Positions 1 to 13,265 of a stretch of DNA of 64,000 nt are shown piece after piece. Source of the DNA: Ptiloglossa arizonensis (lineage: Eukaryota > Arthropoda > Insecta > Hymenoptera > Colletidae); the NCBI RefSeq assembly GCF_051014685.1, contig NC_135060.1, positions 4,588,001 through 4,652,000 on the forward strand. Reading direction: 5' to 3'. The notes below the pieces were generated by a model, which saw only the letters and a list, made by a program, of their open reading frames with translations, did not search any database and was not told where the DNA came from. A program made the translations under genes and the position numbers. The stretch's first letter is position 1. The number at the start of each line of letters is the position of its first letter.

Positions 1-983
1 TGACATTCGTAGATCGGAAACTTTCAAGTGAAAGTTTCGAGTAGAGTTAAAGCGTAATGTACAAAATCGAATTATTTTATGTATCATTCGCAATGATCGA
101 ATCGCGTTGGTAATAATTTTCGTTAATTTTTGAAACATTTGGACATTTCTGTGGAACGTTTCATTCGGAAGGAATTAATTTATTGTGGCGATGCTAAACT
201 TAATAATTAATAACGCGGGGAGCGAGACACATTTAGTAGATATTACTTTAGATGCAATTTTACCAAACATTTCAATTCTTTTACACATCCACGTATATAA
301 ATCTATCGTAGATCGATAACTTTCGGTAAACAATAACCGATCGTGATTCATAGTCCCCTGTTGGTTGTGGTTAGTTACGGAGGTGTCGCCACAAGTTGTA
401 CAATGACACGGGTAATAATGCAACAGTTCGGTATCAACTACGTATCTTCGACTACGTACTAAACGAAAATTATTTCGTACGAAATCGTACAAAATATCAA
501 CGATGCATACTAAATATATTCTCCGGTACATAGAAAGCCTCGATGAATTTTCTTCGATCTTCTTCTTCTTCTCAAGAATTGCAACATTTGCACTATTGAA
601 TCGATCAGTAACAGGAAAAGCCTCTATGCTCAATTTCGTAATAAACTTTTCACAATTGTACTTAAAACTACCTGGTAGAAATAATACAACAAAAATTGCA
701 AAATCTTACGCAATTGTCCGCAAAAACTAAACGGTGTATCTACGCGGTATTTAATTCAATTCGAACCTTTAAGTCCAAAATAATATCGTTATCTACTCTG
801 GAAGATATTCGAGCACAACGGTAAAAATAATTTCGCCAAAAAAAAAAAAAAAAAAAAAAAAGGAACGTTCCAAGTGTTCCGAAACGGAGCATTGACCGAA
901 CTGATTGAAAACTCGCAAAGGGACGGTTCGAATGGCCGTCAGTGGTCGCCACTCGTCCGCGAGTACGTGACAGCGCACGCAGC

Positions 984-991
984 TATAAAAG
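984..991 (+). promoter_or_regulatory. Possible TATA box (TATAAAAG)
   Basis: TATAAAAG sits in a locally GC-rich context and would be a good TATA box on the plus strand. No coding exon is recognised downstream before the TFIP11 3' end, so the gene it would serve, if any, is unknown. It may be a chance match. Confidence 0.2.
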
Positions 992-2552
992 TATTATAAG
1001 TACTTCCAAGAATCCCAAGACACGCGACTCGTTCCTTTTTCGTTGCATAGCATTTTATTTTCCACGCGAACCTGATCGCCACGCCGGCCCAATATTTCCC
1101 TTCGGTGAGACGAGAACGGTGCCCGACTCCTTCAGAAAACGATAGACGTTAAGATCTGACCGGGTTCGACAAGTGCTCCGCGACGTGTATGCATAGTGCA
1201 CTAACACTTTTCTGAACACGGCGAGGGAGTGCAGGGACCGTCTCGAATCCGGCCGAGAGCCCGTTGCAGTAAAGGCAGCCAGTTACTAGGCAGACACACT
1301 CCGATCCGATGCAAATTTTCTCGACACCCAAGAGCACAGATCTGCTAGGCGTGTAGGCGAGAGATGTCCATCCTCTTACAGGACCAGTCCTCTACTCGTA
1401 CGAGACGAAGCGCCATTGGTAGTGGTGCCATAGGCGTCACCTAGAGTCTTGCTCGTTCAAGGGAGGAATGTAAAAATAACTTTTTCCATCTATCGCCTCT
1501 TACGGGATCGTAACTGTTACGTATTCCCGATACGTTACAATCACTCGAACGAGCGTAAACGAGAGATACTTTTCAACGAGTATCGCAATTCGTTCATTTT
1601 GGAACGAACGACTCGATTTTAGAAAACAATTCCTGTTCTCGTTTACAGTCCAACGTTGGATACGTATAGCTTGTAGTTTATAAAATTGTAATTATTGTAC
1701 AATTTATGTAACCGTTTCCAATTATTTCTATGCATGTTGGAGGATTTAGGGTCGGGTGTAGTAATTGTAGAATTTTATTCGCGTTAATACGAAGGACACC
1801 ACTGATAGAAATATCGCACTATAGTATGGTCGATACGAAGCACCAATTGGATAAGTCTGGAAACACATTTGCCTGGTCTATGGTGGCGCCCATGGTTGGT
1901 ACACAGGGCCAGCACACATCGTGGTGGTTGATACACGGTGCCTATTGGACGACTCTGTAGGTACATACGTACGACTCCGCAGGATCACGTGCAACTTTCC
2001 ATATCGAGGAGTTTTATAGCTGCGCCTCGGTAGTGGGATAACCAGGGGCGCCTACACGCGTTCGACTTCGACCGCTTCGAACAGAAGTGGTCAATAAGAC
2101 AAACATCCGCAAATGCGGGACTGCATTCGTGAAACGTGAATGCCAGGAGTACCATCGAAGAAAAGAGATGTTCTCCTCTCGCGCAAAACACGTAGAAACG
2201 CTTCAGATGGAGCGCCTCGATATACGTCCCGGGTATAATCCGCGAAGCAAGACTATATAGAGAACTAAGGAGCAAGGGATTTATACGAGTATGCGAGAAA
2301 TAGATTTTATTGTCCTAACAAGGAACTTGTAACTGTGCGATAACAGTGATCTCTTCTGTAGTCCTTTACTATACCTGTTGTTATTTCGTTACGATAATTA
2401 GAAGTTCGACGATTGAAATTATCGTCGTGTAAACACATTGTTCAAGTTTTGAAATAAATTGAACTTGAAAAATTAAAATGAAAAAAAAAATTCAATTGTT
2501 ACATAAGTAAATGAAGTATGCATGTGTAAATAATTACATGCTAGTATAATAA

Positions 2553-2558
2553 TTTATT
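2553..2558 (-). promoter_or_regulatory. Candidate polyadenylation signal of TFIP11
   Basis: The minus strand reads AATAAA here, about 180 bases beyond the TFIP11 stop codon, in very AT-rich DNA. Spacing and orientation fit a short 3' untranslated region. The assignment is inference from the hexamer only. Confidence 0.4.
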
Positions 2559-2739
2559 ATACGTCATAGATTGTACAAAAATGATAGCCAACTTTGCAAA
2601 CTATGCACAACGTATAATGTACATTTCCTGTGTCATTTCTTACAAGATATTTTACAATATACATGTATGTATGTATAAGATAAATAATTAAATATAATAT
2701 TTAATACTAATTACATTCTAAATTAGATTATAATTATCT

Positions 2740-5700
2740 TTAAAGTTCAGACATGTCTAATAAAGCATTTAAATGTATCGGCATCCAATTCATGCCATTG
2801 TGACAAACAAATAAGACATTTCTGTCTATATAAGCTTGAACATTGCCCACTTTATAAACTTGTTTAGCTTCCCTGTACCGATTTGGTATTGGCATGAATA
2901 AAATACCTCTTTCTTCGCATTTCTTTTGAACAAGGTCTTTGAAACCTTGAGGTATTTGCGATGCTGTTCGCACTGCTTCTGCAAGTCTCTGCAAAAGTAC
3001 AAATATCGTATTGTAAAAATGTAAAAAACGCGGCACGTTATCGAGGAAATTCTAATACATCGTTAAAAGACTAAATCGTACCTCCATTCTTGGCTGGGCA
3101 GTCGGTGGCATCTGCGATATTGTGGGTTGAGTCCTTTCTAAGCTTGTCAAGTATGAAACTTGTTCCATCGCACCTGGTTGATGACTTTGTGGTCCTGTGA
3201 CTGCTCTATTCATCATATCCAATGCTTTCTTGAAGTGTTCTAAAAATTAATAAATTTTATACATTTGCGATTCGCATAACTTTACGAATTAAGTGCAACG
3301 TTTGGTAATGCAGATTATAATTGACATTAGTCTAACACTTACCTTTCACTAAGGGTTCGGCTAACAATTTTTCATTTAACATGCCTTTCCATCCCATGTA
3401 CCAATTCGTAACTTGATCGTAATTAGGGGAATGATTTAGCCATAGAGCCAGAACTTGTAACCATTTAGGGAAGAAGAATTTGTCGAGCAACCCGGCCATT
3501 ATATGAGATGGAATTAACTCTTTCCATTCGTATACCCAATTCCATTGATCTAAATGTTGTTGATGTGGATTTATAACAAATTCCGAAAGTGCTATTTGTA
3601 ATTTTGGTATGATATTTTTCACTAAAAAGGCCTCCATATCTCCTTTCGCGAAGACATTAGCCCATGGTTGTAACATTAGTCTGGCAGATCTGTCGGATGG
3701 GTGCCAACCACCCAGTGCAGAACCTAATTTACGTCGTATTATTGGATATATTAAAGTATCCAATCGATTACCTGCAATAATATAATGTTCTTAATATTAC
3801 TCATTTATTGGATCCCCAATTTCTAATGAAGATGACAATACTTTAATAAAGATGTAATGAAAAACCCAAAAATTGAAATAAAACAGTTGCTAATGGATAA
3901 CTTATATCGCGTGCGAAAAAAACAATTTTCGGCCGATGGAATTAAGCTCACTCGTTCACTATTAATGTATCGTAGTCTCTTTTCGTTAAACGATATGCAT
4001 ATGTATCAGTCCCAAGTTAAGATAAATTGAATACAAATCACCGGTCCAAAACTATGAACATTTCTCGGGAATATATTATACTTACGTAATAATGGTAGCC
4101 AAGGATGAATCCATGTATGAATAGGTACTGTGTCGGTAAGAGGATTCCATTCCTCTACTTCCAAAGTAAGCTTTGGAAGGATTAATAAATCTAGAATGTT
4201 TTCTAATATCCAGGCTGGAAGTAATGGCATCCAATGTTCTATTAATTCAATGAGAGGTTCTGGTTGTCTACACGTCCATTGTCTGTTATAAAAATGAGTA
4301 AAAATTATTATAAACGGTTTGCTTTGCTTTTAGATTCATGGTTTTAATTACTTACTGAAAAATAAGATACATACTGTATGGCTCCCCTAATTGATGGCAT
4401 CCATGCATTCCAAACAAGTTGGTCATACGAATGCATAGTCCGCGTTTGAAGAGTTGTAGTACCACTTTCTAAGATACTCTTCCACTGTTCAAATAATTTG
4501 ATAGGTTGTTTTGGTTGTATTATTGGATTCCAACTAGTCAAACAATCCTTTATTTTTGGACCAACAAAACTGCTGGCCAATTCACCAAGTTCATACATTT
4601 TATATTCCTCGTAGTATTTATCTTGCAAATCTTTGAAAGCTTCTGCAGTCTCTTGTAATGACATTTGATTTGTTTCATCCATTAATCTATCTACAATATC
4701 AAGTACGTTTTCTAGTGTGTCGATAAGTTGACCATGTTGGTCTACAATTTTAGATAAACTTTTCTTCTCTGCTTCTAATGCAACTACCCTATCGCTCAAA
4801 TGCCTTGTTCGTCGGTCATTTTGTATAATATCTTGCTCACACATATCGACAAGTATATTTAAATTATGTTGTAGCTCTGGTAGTGCAAAGTTAACTTTGG
4901 TTTTTTTGTCAGTAACTACAACATTTTCATCGGGTCGTTGTTGACCCCCAGCTATCGCATGATACCCACTGAGAATCCTTTGTTCTGGACCAGTCATATC
5001 GATAACTTTAACTCTACTCATCTCATTAGATGTCCTTACTTTCTTATTTGGTTTTAATTTTCCATCTTCTAAAACCTGATCAACACTTCGATAAACATAT
5101 TTTACTTTCTTCTTAACCACTGTGCCATCTCCTTTCCGCCATTGAGATAATTTAGCCTTAAGATCCTTTCCTTCTTCCCCTTCTTCTTCCTTTTTCTTTT
5201 CTGGCAATTTTGGACCTTTCTCTGGACCATAAGCACCAATTGCACCCCTACCTTTTCTCAGATGTGCTTCTACCGGTGCACTTATACCTTGTAATTGTTT
5301 ACCTAATCCTTTACCGGGTTCAAAGCCCATCTAAATCATTACTGGATTAATAAATGTTTTTATGAAAATAAAAATAAATACTTATTATTTCGTACATACC
5401 TGTAATAATAGTTTAGCTCCGATACCTTTTGTATGAACCTCCCAACTCCCCATTCCACTTTGTATCAATAAAGGATTTACTTTATTTTTCTTTTTACGTA
5501 AACCAGCAATATCTCCATCTGTATTTAATGAAAAAGATGGACGTAATGGTGCCATACTTGGCCGTTCATCTTCAGAACTACAAAAATAATACGGTCAGAT
5601 TATTAGAACATGTATGTCAAACACTATAGTATTAAATAACGAAGCAAATTTTTTTATCTTAAATATATTACCTCGAGCTGTTTGGAAATTCTCTTTGCGA

Positions 5701-6093
5701 TTTACTAGCATTTTCATCACTGTCATCGTCATCTTTATCTTCTGCTTCATCTTTTGGTTTCCCAGCTTGTTGAATACCACCTGCTACAAAATTTACAGGA
5801 GCTGTATAATTTTTTGGTCCTTTATCAAAAGTTTTGAATGACGGTCTAGTAGATAATCCATCTTCATCGCTATCATCTGCCCAAATGCCTAAAACAATGT
5901 CGTTTTGGTTAGCATTTAAAATCAATATAAAAAAAACTACAAAATACTGTATTAATATAATATTAAGGAAAACAAAATTCTTACCAAGCATTTGTTGTTT
6001 CTTGGTTAATTTACGTCTAGGACGATTAATGTTAAATTCATTATCAAGATCGTAATCCGTAATTTCAAAACTTTCTACTTCGTCTTCTGACAT
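2740..6093 (-). CDS. TFIP11: TFIP11 / septin-interacting protein 1 (G-patch spliceosome-disassembly factor)
   Basis: Eight minus-strand exons: 5985-6093, 5672-5888, 5400-5577, 4375-5330, 4086-4282, 3343-3771, 3082-3239, 2740-2988. All junctions are GT-AG and in phase, giving 2,493 nt or 830 aa, close to human TFIP11 (837 aa). The start was set at MSEDEVESFE because homologues begin there; an in-frame ATG 30 bases upstream is less likely. Visible parts are an acidic N-terminal region (TIP_N type, about 1-110) with a DDDDSDE run, a G-patch around residues 150-200 (GIGAKLLLQMGF, then GKGLGK), a lysine-rich linker, a probable coiled coil, and a GCFC-type C-terminal half with WNPLTDTVPIH, WHPSD, LQPW and FFPKWLQVL. 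The family works in the nucleus with the DEAH helicase DHX15/Prp43 to release the lariat intron. It is divergent to flotillin-2. I see no defect. Confidence 0.95.
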
Positions 6094-6987
6094 CTTCACA
6101 ATATTTATTAACGTCGTATACAAAACAAATTTCTAGTAATATTGATTATCAACACAATAGTTCGAGTGTCAAATACAGGTTATGTTGTGTTATGTTCCTA
6201 CTTCAGAGTCATCAAGCAATGCTACCACAATACACTAAACAAATGTTAGCTAACAAATCCAAACTTAAATTGCAATAGTAATTCCATTATAGTTTTATCC
6301 TATCTTGTAAATATTAATTAATAAACGATGTACTTTATTATAGAATATAATAAAAATATAATGTTAAAACGTAAGAATTATGAAATAATCACGTTGAATA
6401 TATAAAACGGGCTAAATAAGTATTTCTCGAGCTTTTAGTTATCGGCCAATAACTTTACGTAAAAAGTGATGAAATTCAAGCTATTAATTTATTCTAAAAA
6501 TTAAGGTGCAAACTTATATCACTATTACTAATACATGTATAACACATTTCTAACATTATATAAATACAGTTCTTATTTTATTTTGAAAATCCATTAAAAT
6601 CTTTTCTATAAGACAAAAATATTTAAATTTTTTATCGAAGTTAATGCATTCAGTTTGAGAAGAAATCTCTAATATAGAAAAAAAAGAATAATTCCTAGAT
6701 GTCATCGTACGTGAAAGCTCATAAGTTGGTATCGCTGCAAGCTAGGGTTTTGCAAAAGCTACAAATAATTTTGGGTAGTGGCTTTGAGTAACATCGTAAC
6801 CTTACGACGCGCGACAGATACGAGTTATTGTATGTTATTAATGATTTACCGGTGGTGTTGAAATAATTCCTATTCTATCACTGCCTGTTCATTATATAGA
6901 TTAGTGTTAGTGGTAATCGTGTTTGTGCTGTTGTTTGCTTGAGCCGGTTTGTTATTACATCTTCTTTAACAGGAAGTTAATCTGACA
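6094..6987. promoter_or_regulatory. Divergent upstream region between TFIP11 and flotillin-2
   Basis: About 0.9 kb separates the two start codons, which point away from each other, so this DNA probably carries both promoters and both 5' untranslated regions. A near-palindrome containing a CCAAT box lies at 6438-6453. A pyrimidine-rich run ending in TTTAACAG just before 6973 looks like a 3' splice site, so flotillin-2 may have a separate 5' non-coding exon upstream. No TATA box stands out for either gene, as is usual for housekeeping promoters. Confidence 0.5.
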
Positions 6988-7036
6988 ATGGGAAACGTTC
7001 ACACCTGTGGCCCAAACGAAGCTCTAGTTGTATCAG
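6988..7036 (+). CDS. Flo2: Flotillin-2, first coding exon (partial gene)
   Basis: This 49-base exon encodes MGNVHTCGPNEALVVS plus the first base of a Gly codon, then a GTATGT donor at 7037. The peptide matches the very conserved N-terminus of insect flotillin-2 (reggie-1), including the Gly2 that is myristoylated in the family and the nearby Cys that can be palmitoylated. Flotillin-2 is a membrane-raft scaffold on the cytoplasmic face of the plasma membrane, with an SPFH domain encoded by later exons. None of those exons was recognised downstream, so the rest of the gene should lie past 64000. The four GMC genes lie in the following intron on the opposite strand. The exon is short but the match is specific. 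Confidence 0.88.
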
Positions 7037-10000
7037 GTATGTAAATGAATGGAAAATACATAATTTTTGACAATCTAGTCAAGCGGTGCAATATAATAAC
7101 TTAGAGCTGCCACGCTTGATTCTTTTTCGTAGTTTTTAGTTGCATTACCGGTTTTGAAAGGTCAACATTAACAGTTAAACTTTTTCGTTTTGGAAGAATT
7201 TTTGTCTACCACGATAATTTTTACGTATACATTTTTATATTCGTAAATTTTTCTGACCAACTAATAGAACACTGAGCTTGTCAATATCACAATAATGTAT
7301 TCGATTTTAGCTTCATAGACAATTGCCCTTTTCAGTTTATGCATGTGTAATCAGATTACTTATTTGAAATAATACTTACCATATTTAGAAATTATTCCTG
7401 ATCATTTTTTAACATTTAAAAACATATATTTTTGTGTTATAAATATAGGAAATAAATTATGCAAGTCGTACCATTATTATTAAAAGAAAGAGTAAATGTT
7501 TAACCATTGAAAAACATGTTAAAGTATCTTGAGTTTGCTTTACTCGTCAATATATATTTAATAAATAAAAGAACAATGTGGTTGACTATCTGTATGTGTT
7601 TTAGAATCAAATTTAATAATGACAAATCAATTATGTTTTAAACTCTACCGAAGGGATGAAAGTAACGGGAAGAATAGTTGATGTTCAAGTTATGTATAAT
7701 GCATAAGAACGCGCTAAAATTTTAATTGCATCTGATATATATCGTAAAAGCATTAGAGAAGAATTTGGGCTAAATAAGTTTAAGATGAAATTAATAACTT
7801 GGATATATACCTATAATCTAATTCAGGCAATTTAAAACAAGATCATAAAAGTAACAACCTATATACATACATGTCGGTACAAGGATCGTTAATGTAACAG
7901 TTAGATAAATAAGATTCATACGTTTGGCAAAAAACTGCAATTGTAGTATTTCTTTCCATTTACATATGTATATATGCTTATTAGATAAATACCGTTGGAA
8001 AAACAAGTTTAACTTTGTACGAATGCAAATTGTAATCGCACATATTAACAAGAAATACATATTTTACATACACGTCGGTATGCATACATTACAGATAAAT
8101 ACTTGGTATTTTTTGCGTTATTTGTGACATAAAATTAACTCGTAGTTAAAGATAAATTTGAATATTTTATGTATACGCAAAAAACTCCATTTATAATTTG
8201 TTTTAGTTAACCATAGTTAAAAAAGATTAATAATTTTTAAGAATGAAAAAATTATGAAATTCACTGGAGAAATCATAAGTAGTAGAATTTTTTTATACAT
8301 TTTGGACTTGCAAACTTATATATTTTCGTTAAATTTATCGATTGTATTACTTTCACATGTTTTTCTCGAATATATTTGAATCGTGCATCTGATTTGTTTC
8401 GACCTGATTTCAAAGTTTCGTAAACAAATCACCAATGACGCAATTATTCGTTCGTTCGTTCGTATTTTCTTTCAATTTTTCACGGATGTGTATCCAAACA
8501 CACATGACTCATCCTTCGTTTACGTCATCATTGATGAAGTCGTTGCATGCTTTTACTCGGGAAGTTCCCTTTTATTGAAATGAACCACGATGTGGGTCAC
8601 TCGTTTATCGTCTAACGTGTCGTGTATGCAAATATATAATTTTTTATTTATCATCTAATTAATCAAGCAAAGTGACTACTCCATGGGAATACTATCTAGC
8701 ACGGCTATTAAAGGAAACAGTTTCAATTATCATTATTATCAGAATGTTGTCCGTTTGCAAACAATACCGCCGCAATAAAACAATTTCGTGGTTTAACAAA
8801 TTGGCGACAATGGTGTCGGAAAGTAGTATATTTTTATCACAAATAATGGAATAAATTTTTCATCGTTCGCAATTTGATAAAATTGTCTAATTGTTACTCA
8901 TTGTTGGACAAACAGAGAATTCTAACTGAACTTTTGTAATTTTTACATCGAAGTCAAACGGAAGTAGTATATTTTCACTTTTTGATTTTTGCAACTTATC
9001 GTAGATAAACGATATCGCTTTCACATTATCGCTCGATAAACATTTTCCGATTATTTTATTCAGATAACGTACGAAACGCTGCATATTTCGATCCTCGACG
9101 ATCGTTTCAAAAAAATATAAAACCGTTAATAAAGTTAATTCAACTCGTACCGCGTTTGAATTTTAGTATTTAAAATCAATAACGTAACGACATTTTTTAT
9201 TCGATAATGACATTGAAATATAATTCAATACAGAGGTTGGTTCATTGATAGTGATTATTTTGTATTTGTTTTGGAAACAAATGTTTAATTCGAAAGAATT
9301 CTTTTCAACGAGATACAATTTTTCAAGGTCACCGAAGGCTTTTCAAATTTCAAGACTATGTCAATTTGTTTTAAGTATAGTTTTCCGTAATAACGAAGAA
9401 TCAAGTATAACAACAATTTTTTCATCTCATGTTCTTTCCTATTTTACTTCCCTACTTTTTATAATTATTATCCAGTACCGTCCATAGTTATTTTGTATCA
9501 ATTTATTTACTCCTTACTCTTCAATGCCGCTTAATCGATTCACTGAATTGAAATATATGCAAAAATGATACATTTCTTTTGTCATCGGGAATAAAATAAT
9601 TTTCATTCAATTGTAATTTCTAACGAATAATATCAAAGAGTAAAATGAATAACTTTCGTCTAAATTTCGAATTTATTTCTTTATTATTTTATACTTCTAT
9701 TACTGCTGGAGCACTCGAAACTTAACAAATGATTCTACAATTAGAGTAAACATAGGATTTACTATTTCTTGAATAATTATAAGCGATATTGTATCCAGGG
9801 CGTCCATTATCACAATCTTTTCAAGTTTCTTCTCCGTTACTTCCAACGATAGACTCGAGTTTAACAATCGAACAAATTGTCCGGTTTCAAGGGCTACACT
9901 TTTCAAGGTCAAAGTTTTTCCACTACCACGATCTCAGTATAGTCTCCATTTCTCGATCAATGTCCATTAAAATGTTCCAATACGATCGTACAAAATCCCT

Positions 10001-10628
10001 TTCTTATATCCGTACGAAACAAAAGATACAGCTATCTCAATGGAAAAAAAAAATTGTTTTAGAAAAAACAAATTCGACAAAGTTCCCTCAAACCGAACGA
10101 TAAATCTCTCCTAAACACAGTCCTATCGTCAATCCCAACGGAAGCATCACGAATGATAAGAACACCCTGCAGAAACAAACAAACGTATATTCCAAGTGTG
10201 CGAATAATCTCCACAAATGTTGTGACCAGAATCAGGTTTCCTATAAGGAAAAATCCAACGATAATTGGAATCGTTGTTCCATGTACGACGATATTCTCGT
10301 GTAAAACGAGATATTCACCCTTTGAACTCGAGAGGAGACCCTAGGTCACCGCACAATTCAGTGTACTTCTTCCAATTGGGGAAAATTTCGTTACTTGAAA
10401 TTGAAATTAGGTATTACACTCTTTTAAGATGTAAACATATGTACGTCGAGTATCGAAACAAAAATGTTCCATTGGGTATTCATTTTTCCGATTTAGAAGA
10501 TTTCATCGAGGCGCCAGTTTCAGGTAGCAAGAACGCCTCGAGTGCAAAGGGTTAAACGTATATCGAGCACAGTATCGCGCCGGTACGTCCTTAAAATCTT
10601 CTCCTCGTGGTCGATCGTTGCGATCGGT
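7037..10628. other. AT-rich intronic stretch before GMC gene A
   Basis: Very AT-rich sequence with no frame resembling a known protein. It lies between the flotillin-2 donor and the 3' end of GMC gene A, so its right edge probably includes that gene's 3' untranslated region. I see no tandem array or transposon end here. Confidence 0.5.
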
Positions 10629-13265
10629 TTACTCCCAAGATCGTTTGATCATATCGGCCGCCTTCTCGCCGATCATGTAAATACCCGCGTTGACGTGCCC
10701 CGTAGGCATGGTGGGCATAATGGAGGCATCGGCGACTCTCAATCCCCTGACACCGTACACCCTCAGTTGTGAATCCACGACAGCGTGTGGATCGCTCTTG
10801 GGTCCCATTTTCGCAGTGCCAATTTCGTGATTCATCATCGATGGTAATTGCTTGATCGCGCAACGCCAGTAATCGTCGCTGGCGAACTCGAGGGTTTTGC
10901 AGCCGGGGATTTTGATATCGTGCAACCTGCTGCCGTACGCTTGAAACGAAGGGGTCCTCGAGACGTTTATCGCGTGTTTGATCCCCTCGAGGATGATCTC
11001 GATATCGGCCGGATGCGTGAAGAAATTTGGCTCCAATTTGACCGATTGGAAGGGATCCTTCGATCGGAGGGTGAGTCTACCGATGCTTCTCGGGTTCTGA
11101 ACGATCGGCCAGATCGACCAGGCGTCTTGGTTCTCGATCGGTTTGTAAACGGTGTCGTAGAGCTCGTCGGTGATTCCGAGTGCCTTCTTCAACGGTACAC
11201 CACCGTCCGAGTGCAACGATCCGGACGCGAACAAGAGTTCCACGTCCGGTCGGCTGTCCGGTGCGTACTTCGTTCTGAGGAACGCGAGTGCTTCCGCACC
11301 GCCTGGTAGCGACATCAAACCGTTTCTGTTGAGGAAGTACTGCACGAAGACACTCGGTCTGGCCAGTCTGCTCTGCAACAACGACACCGATTGGTTCACC
11401 ATAAAGGTCAAACCTAGGAAGCCCACGTGCTCGTACATGTTGTAGCCAACTTTCGAGTCTTGGATCACCTCGATACCGAGTTCGTCCAGGTGGTCCTTGG
11501 GCCCTATCCCGGACAACATCAACAGTTTCGCAGAGTCGATCGTCCCGGCCGAGAGAATCACTTCTTTCGAGCAGTACGCTTTTCTCAATTGATCGTTCCG
11601 CGCGTACTCTACCCCGTATACGCGTTTCTTCTCGTCGATCAGGACTCTGGTCACGGTTGCACCGGTGACGATGTTCAGGTTCCCTCGGTTCACACGGAGA
11701 TACGCCTTCGAGGCGCTGCATCTGGTCCCTCGGTCCATCGTCGCTTGGATGTACGAGAATCCAATTTGCTCCTCGCCGTTGTAGTCCACGATCTTGTAAC
11801 CGAGTTGTCTACCGGCTTTCAGGAAAGCTGTCGCCAGCTCCGTGTGGTACGGTACGTGTTGAACGCACAGGTTGCCTTTGTCCCCGTGGTAGGAGGAATT
11901 CTTGATGCCTGAACAACCGTTGGGATAATTATTGTTTAGTAACGCATTCTGTGGTTTTGAAAAGAACACGGTTTATTTAATCGCGAACTTTTCGCATCAG
12001 GATTTCGGTTCTCTGCGGTAGGATTGAAAATAAAAATAGTCTTTGTAAGTTGTACGAGAGTTTTTGTAAGTTGGTACGAGTAATACTATTCTTGGAGTTC
12101 TCGTACGCATTATTTACGTTACGTTGTTATTTCTCGAGCAAAAGAAAATACTTTTCCTCGAGATCGTAGCTTCACGTTGAAATATTTGTGCGTTGAGTAA
12201 TTCATGCTCGTCGAGGCCGCGTCTTTCGTTCATTTTTTAAACACGACAACCGACGCACGATCGTGGAATGCTGCAGAGGAGTTTTACAATTACCCAAAGT
12301 GGAGAACTATGCGCGAAAAAATTGCAAGTTCACTCCACGGCTCGAGAACATGGAAAATAAAATACACGACACCGTTTCAAACACGCGAAATGTATTTGCG
12401 ATCTTTTCGAAGTTCAATCTCGAAATTTGCACATCGGTTCGGTTCCTCTCGGGCGTTAACGCACATTTCTTCCATTCTTTCGAACCATCGAAAATAGCTC
12501 GAGTGTTCGATATACGTGTATAAAAATAAAGTTCAATATATATATATATATTCTTTCTACACCCACAGTGTACGTACATACATACGTACATAAAATTGAT
12601 TCCACTTTTCGTCGATTCTTTCTCTCTTCAAAAATCTACTTTCCCGGTATTCTTTCGCAATTGTATTTCCACGACGAGTCGTGGACCCACGATAGAAGAA
12701 ATAAAATAATTTTCTAACCTGGTACGTCGAACTTCTCGCTCTTCTTGTAATAATCCAACACATCGTTGTAGGACCATCCTTCGTTTCCAAGCGCGGCCCA
12801 AATGTCGTAATCCAGTTTATTGCCTCGTGTGTGGATCATGTAATTGAGAGTACTCGTGCCACCCAGAGCACGGCCTCGTGGCCAGGAACATTGTCGATTC
12901 ACCATTCCCAGACAGGCGTTACGTTGTGGCTCGACTTTGTAACCCCAATTGAAGCTCGACAATTGGAAGTAACCAACGAGGATTGGAACTTGATGCAGGA
13001 AAGTCTCCGGACCGCCTGCCTCCAAAAGCAGTACGTTCCATTTCTTGTTTTCCGAGAGACGATTGGCCAGCACGGAACCAGCCGACCCGGCACCCACGAC
13101 TATGAAGTCGTATCGCTTGTTACCGGGCTCGATTTTGTTCAAAACTTCCGGCGATGGTCCATAATTCTTCATTGCGTCGAGAAGTGTGTCAGATTCACCG
13201 AAAGGGACTTGGAACGTCAGCAACAATAACAGTCCGACGTAGCGCGATGTTTCGTAGCGAAACAT
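10629..13265 (-). CDS. GMC oxidoreductase A (glucose dehydrogenase-like, FAD)
   Basis: Two exons, 12719-13265 and 10629-11908, joined in phase 1 (CCA G / GC ATC), give 608 aa. The N-terminus has a hydrophobic signal segment (VGLLLLLTFQVPF, residues 10-22). The FAD Rossmann motif GAGSAG is at 58-63, GMC signature 1 (GRALGGTSTLNYMIHTRGN) at 131-149, and signature 2 at 304-319 in a divergent form ([16 protein letters not shown]; the usual start is GAxxSPQ). The active-site pair is His543 (NHEIGTAKMG) and His587 (TGHVNAG). The family oxidises alcohols or sugars with FAD, and insect members are often secreted. The substrate cannot be read from sequence. It is the cluster member nearest the flotillin-2 exon. 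Unusual features are VGYNMYEHVG, where relatives have [10 protein letters not shown], and TAKMG instead of TCKMG. The frame is intact, so it is probably functional. Confidence 0.9.

Larger units (their letters stand above)
1..2739. other. Intergenic stretch left of TFIP11; no gene recognised
   Basis: No open frame here resembles a protein family I know. The longest frames (about 150 codons on the minus strand near 175-633 and about 96 codons near 1985-2275) have irregular composition and no domain. A run of about 23 A lies near 839-861. The part from about 900 to 1400 is visibly richer in G and C and contains a TATAAAAG word at 984-991. The last 200-300 bases are very AT-rich and are probably the 3' untranslated region of TFIP11, which is transcribed leftwards. 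Confidence 0.5.

Noticed and set aside
175..633. 152-codon minus-strand frame at the window start
   Set aside because: No family resemblance, no splice context and low-information sequence.
11077..11912. Open frames on both strands overlapping GMC gene A (and similar ones over B, C and D)
   Set aside because: They are shadows of GC-rich coding sequence; the GMC frame explains the conservation.
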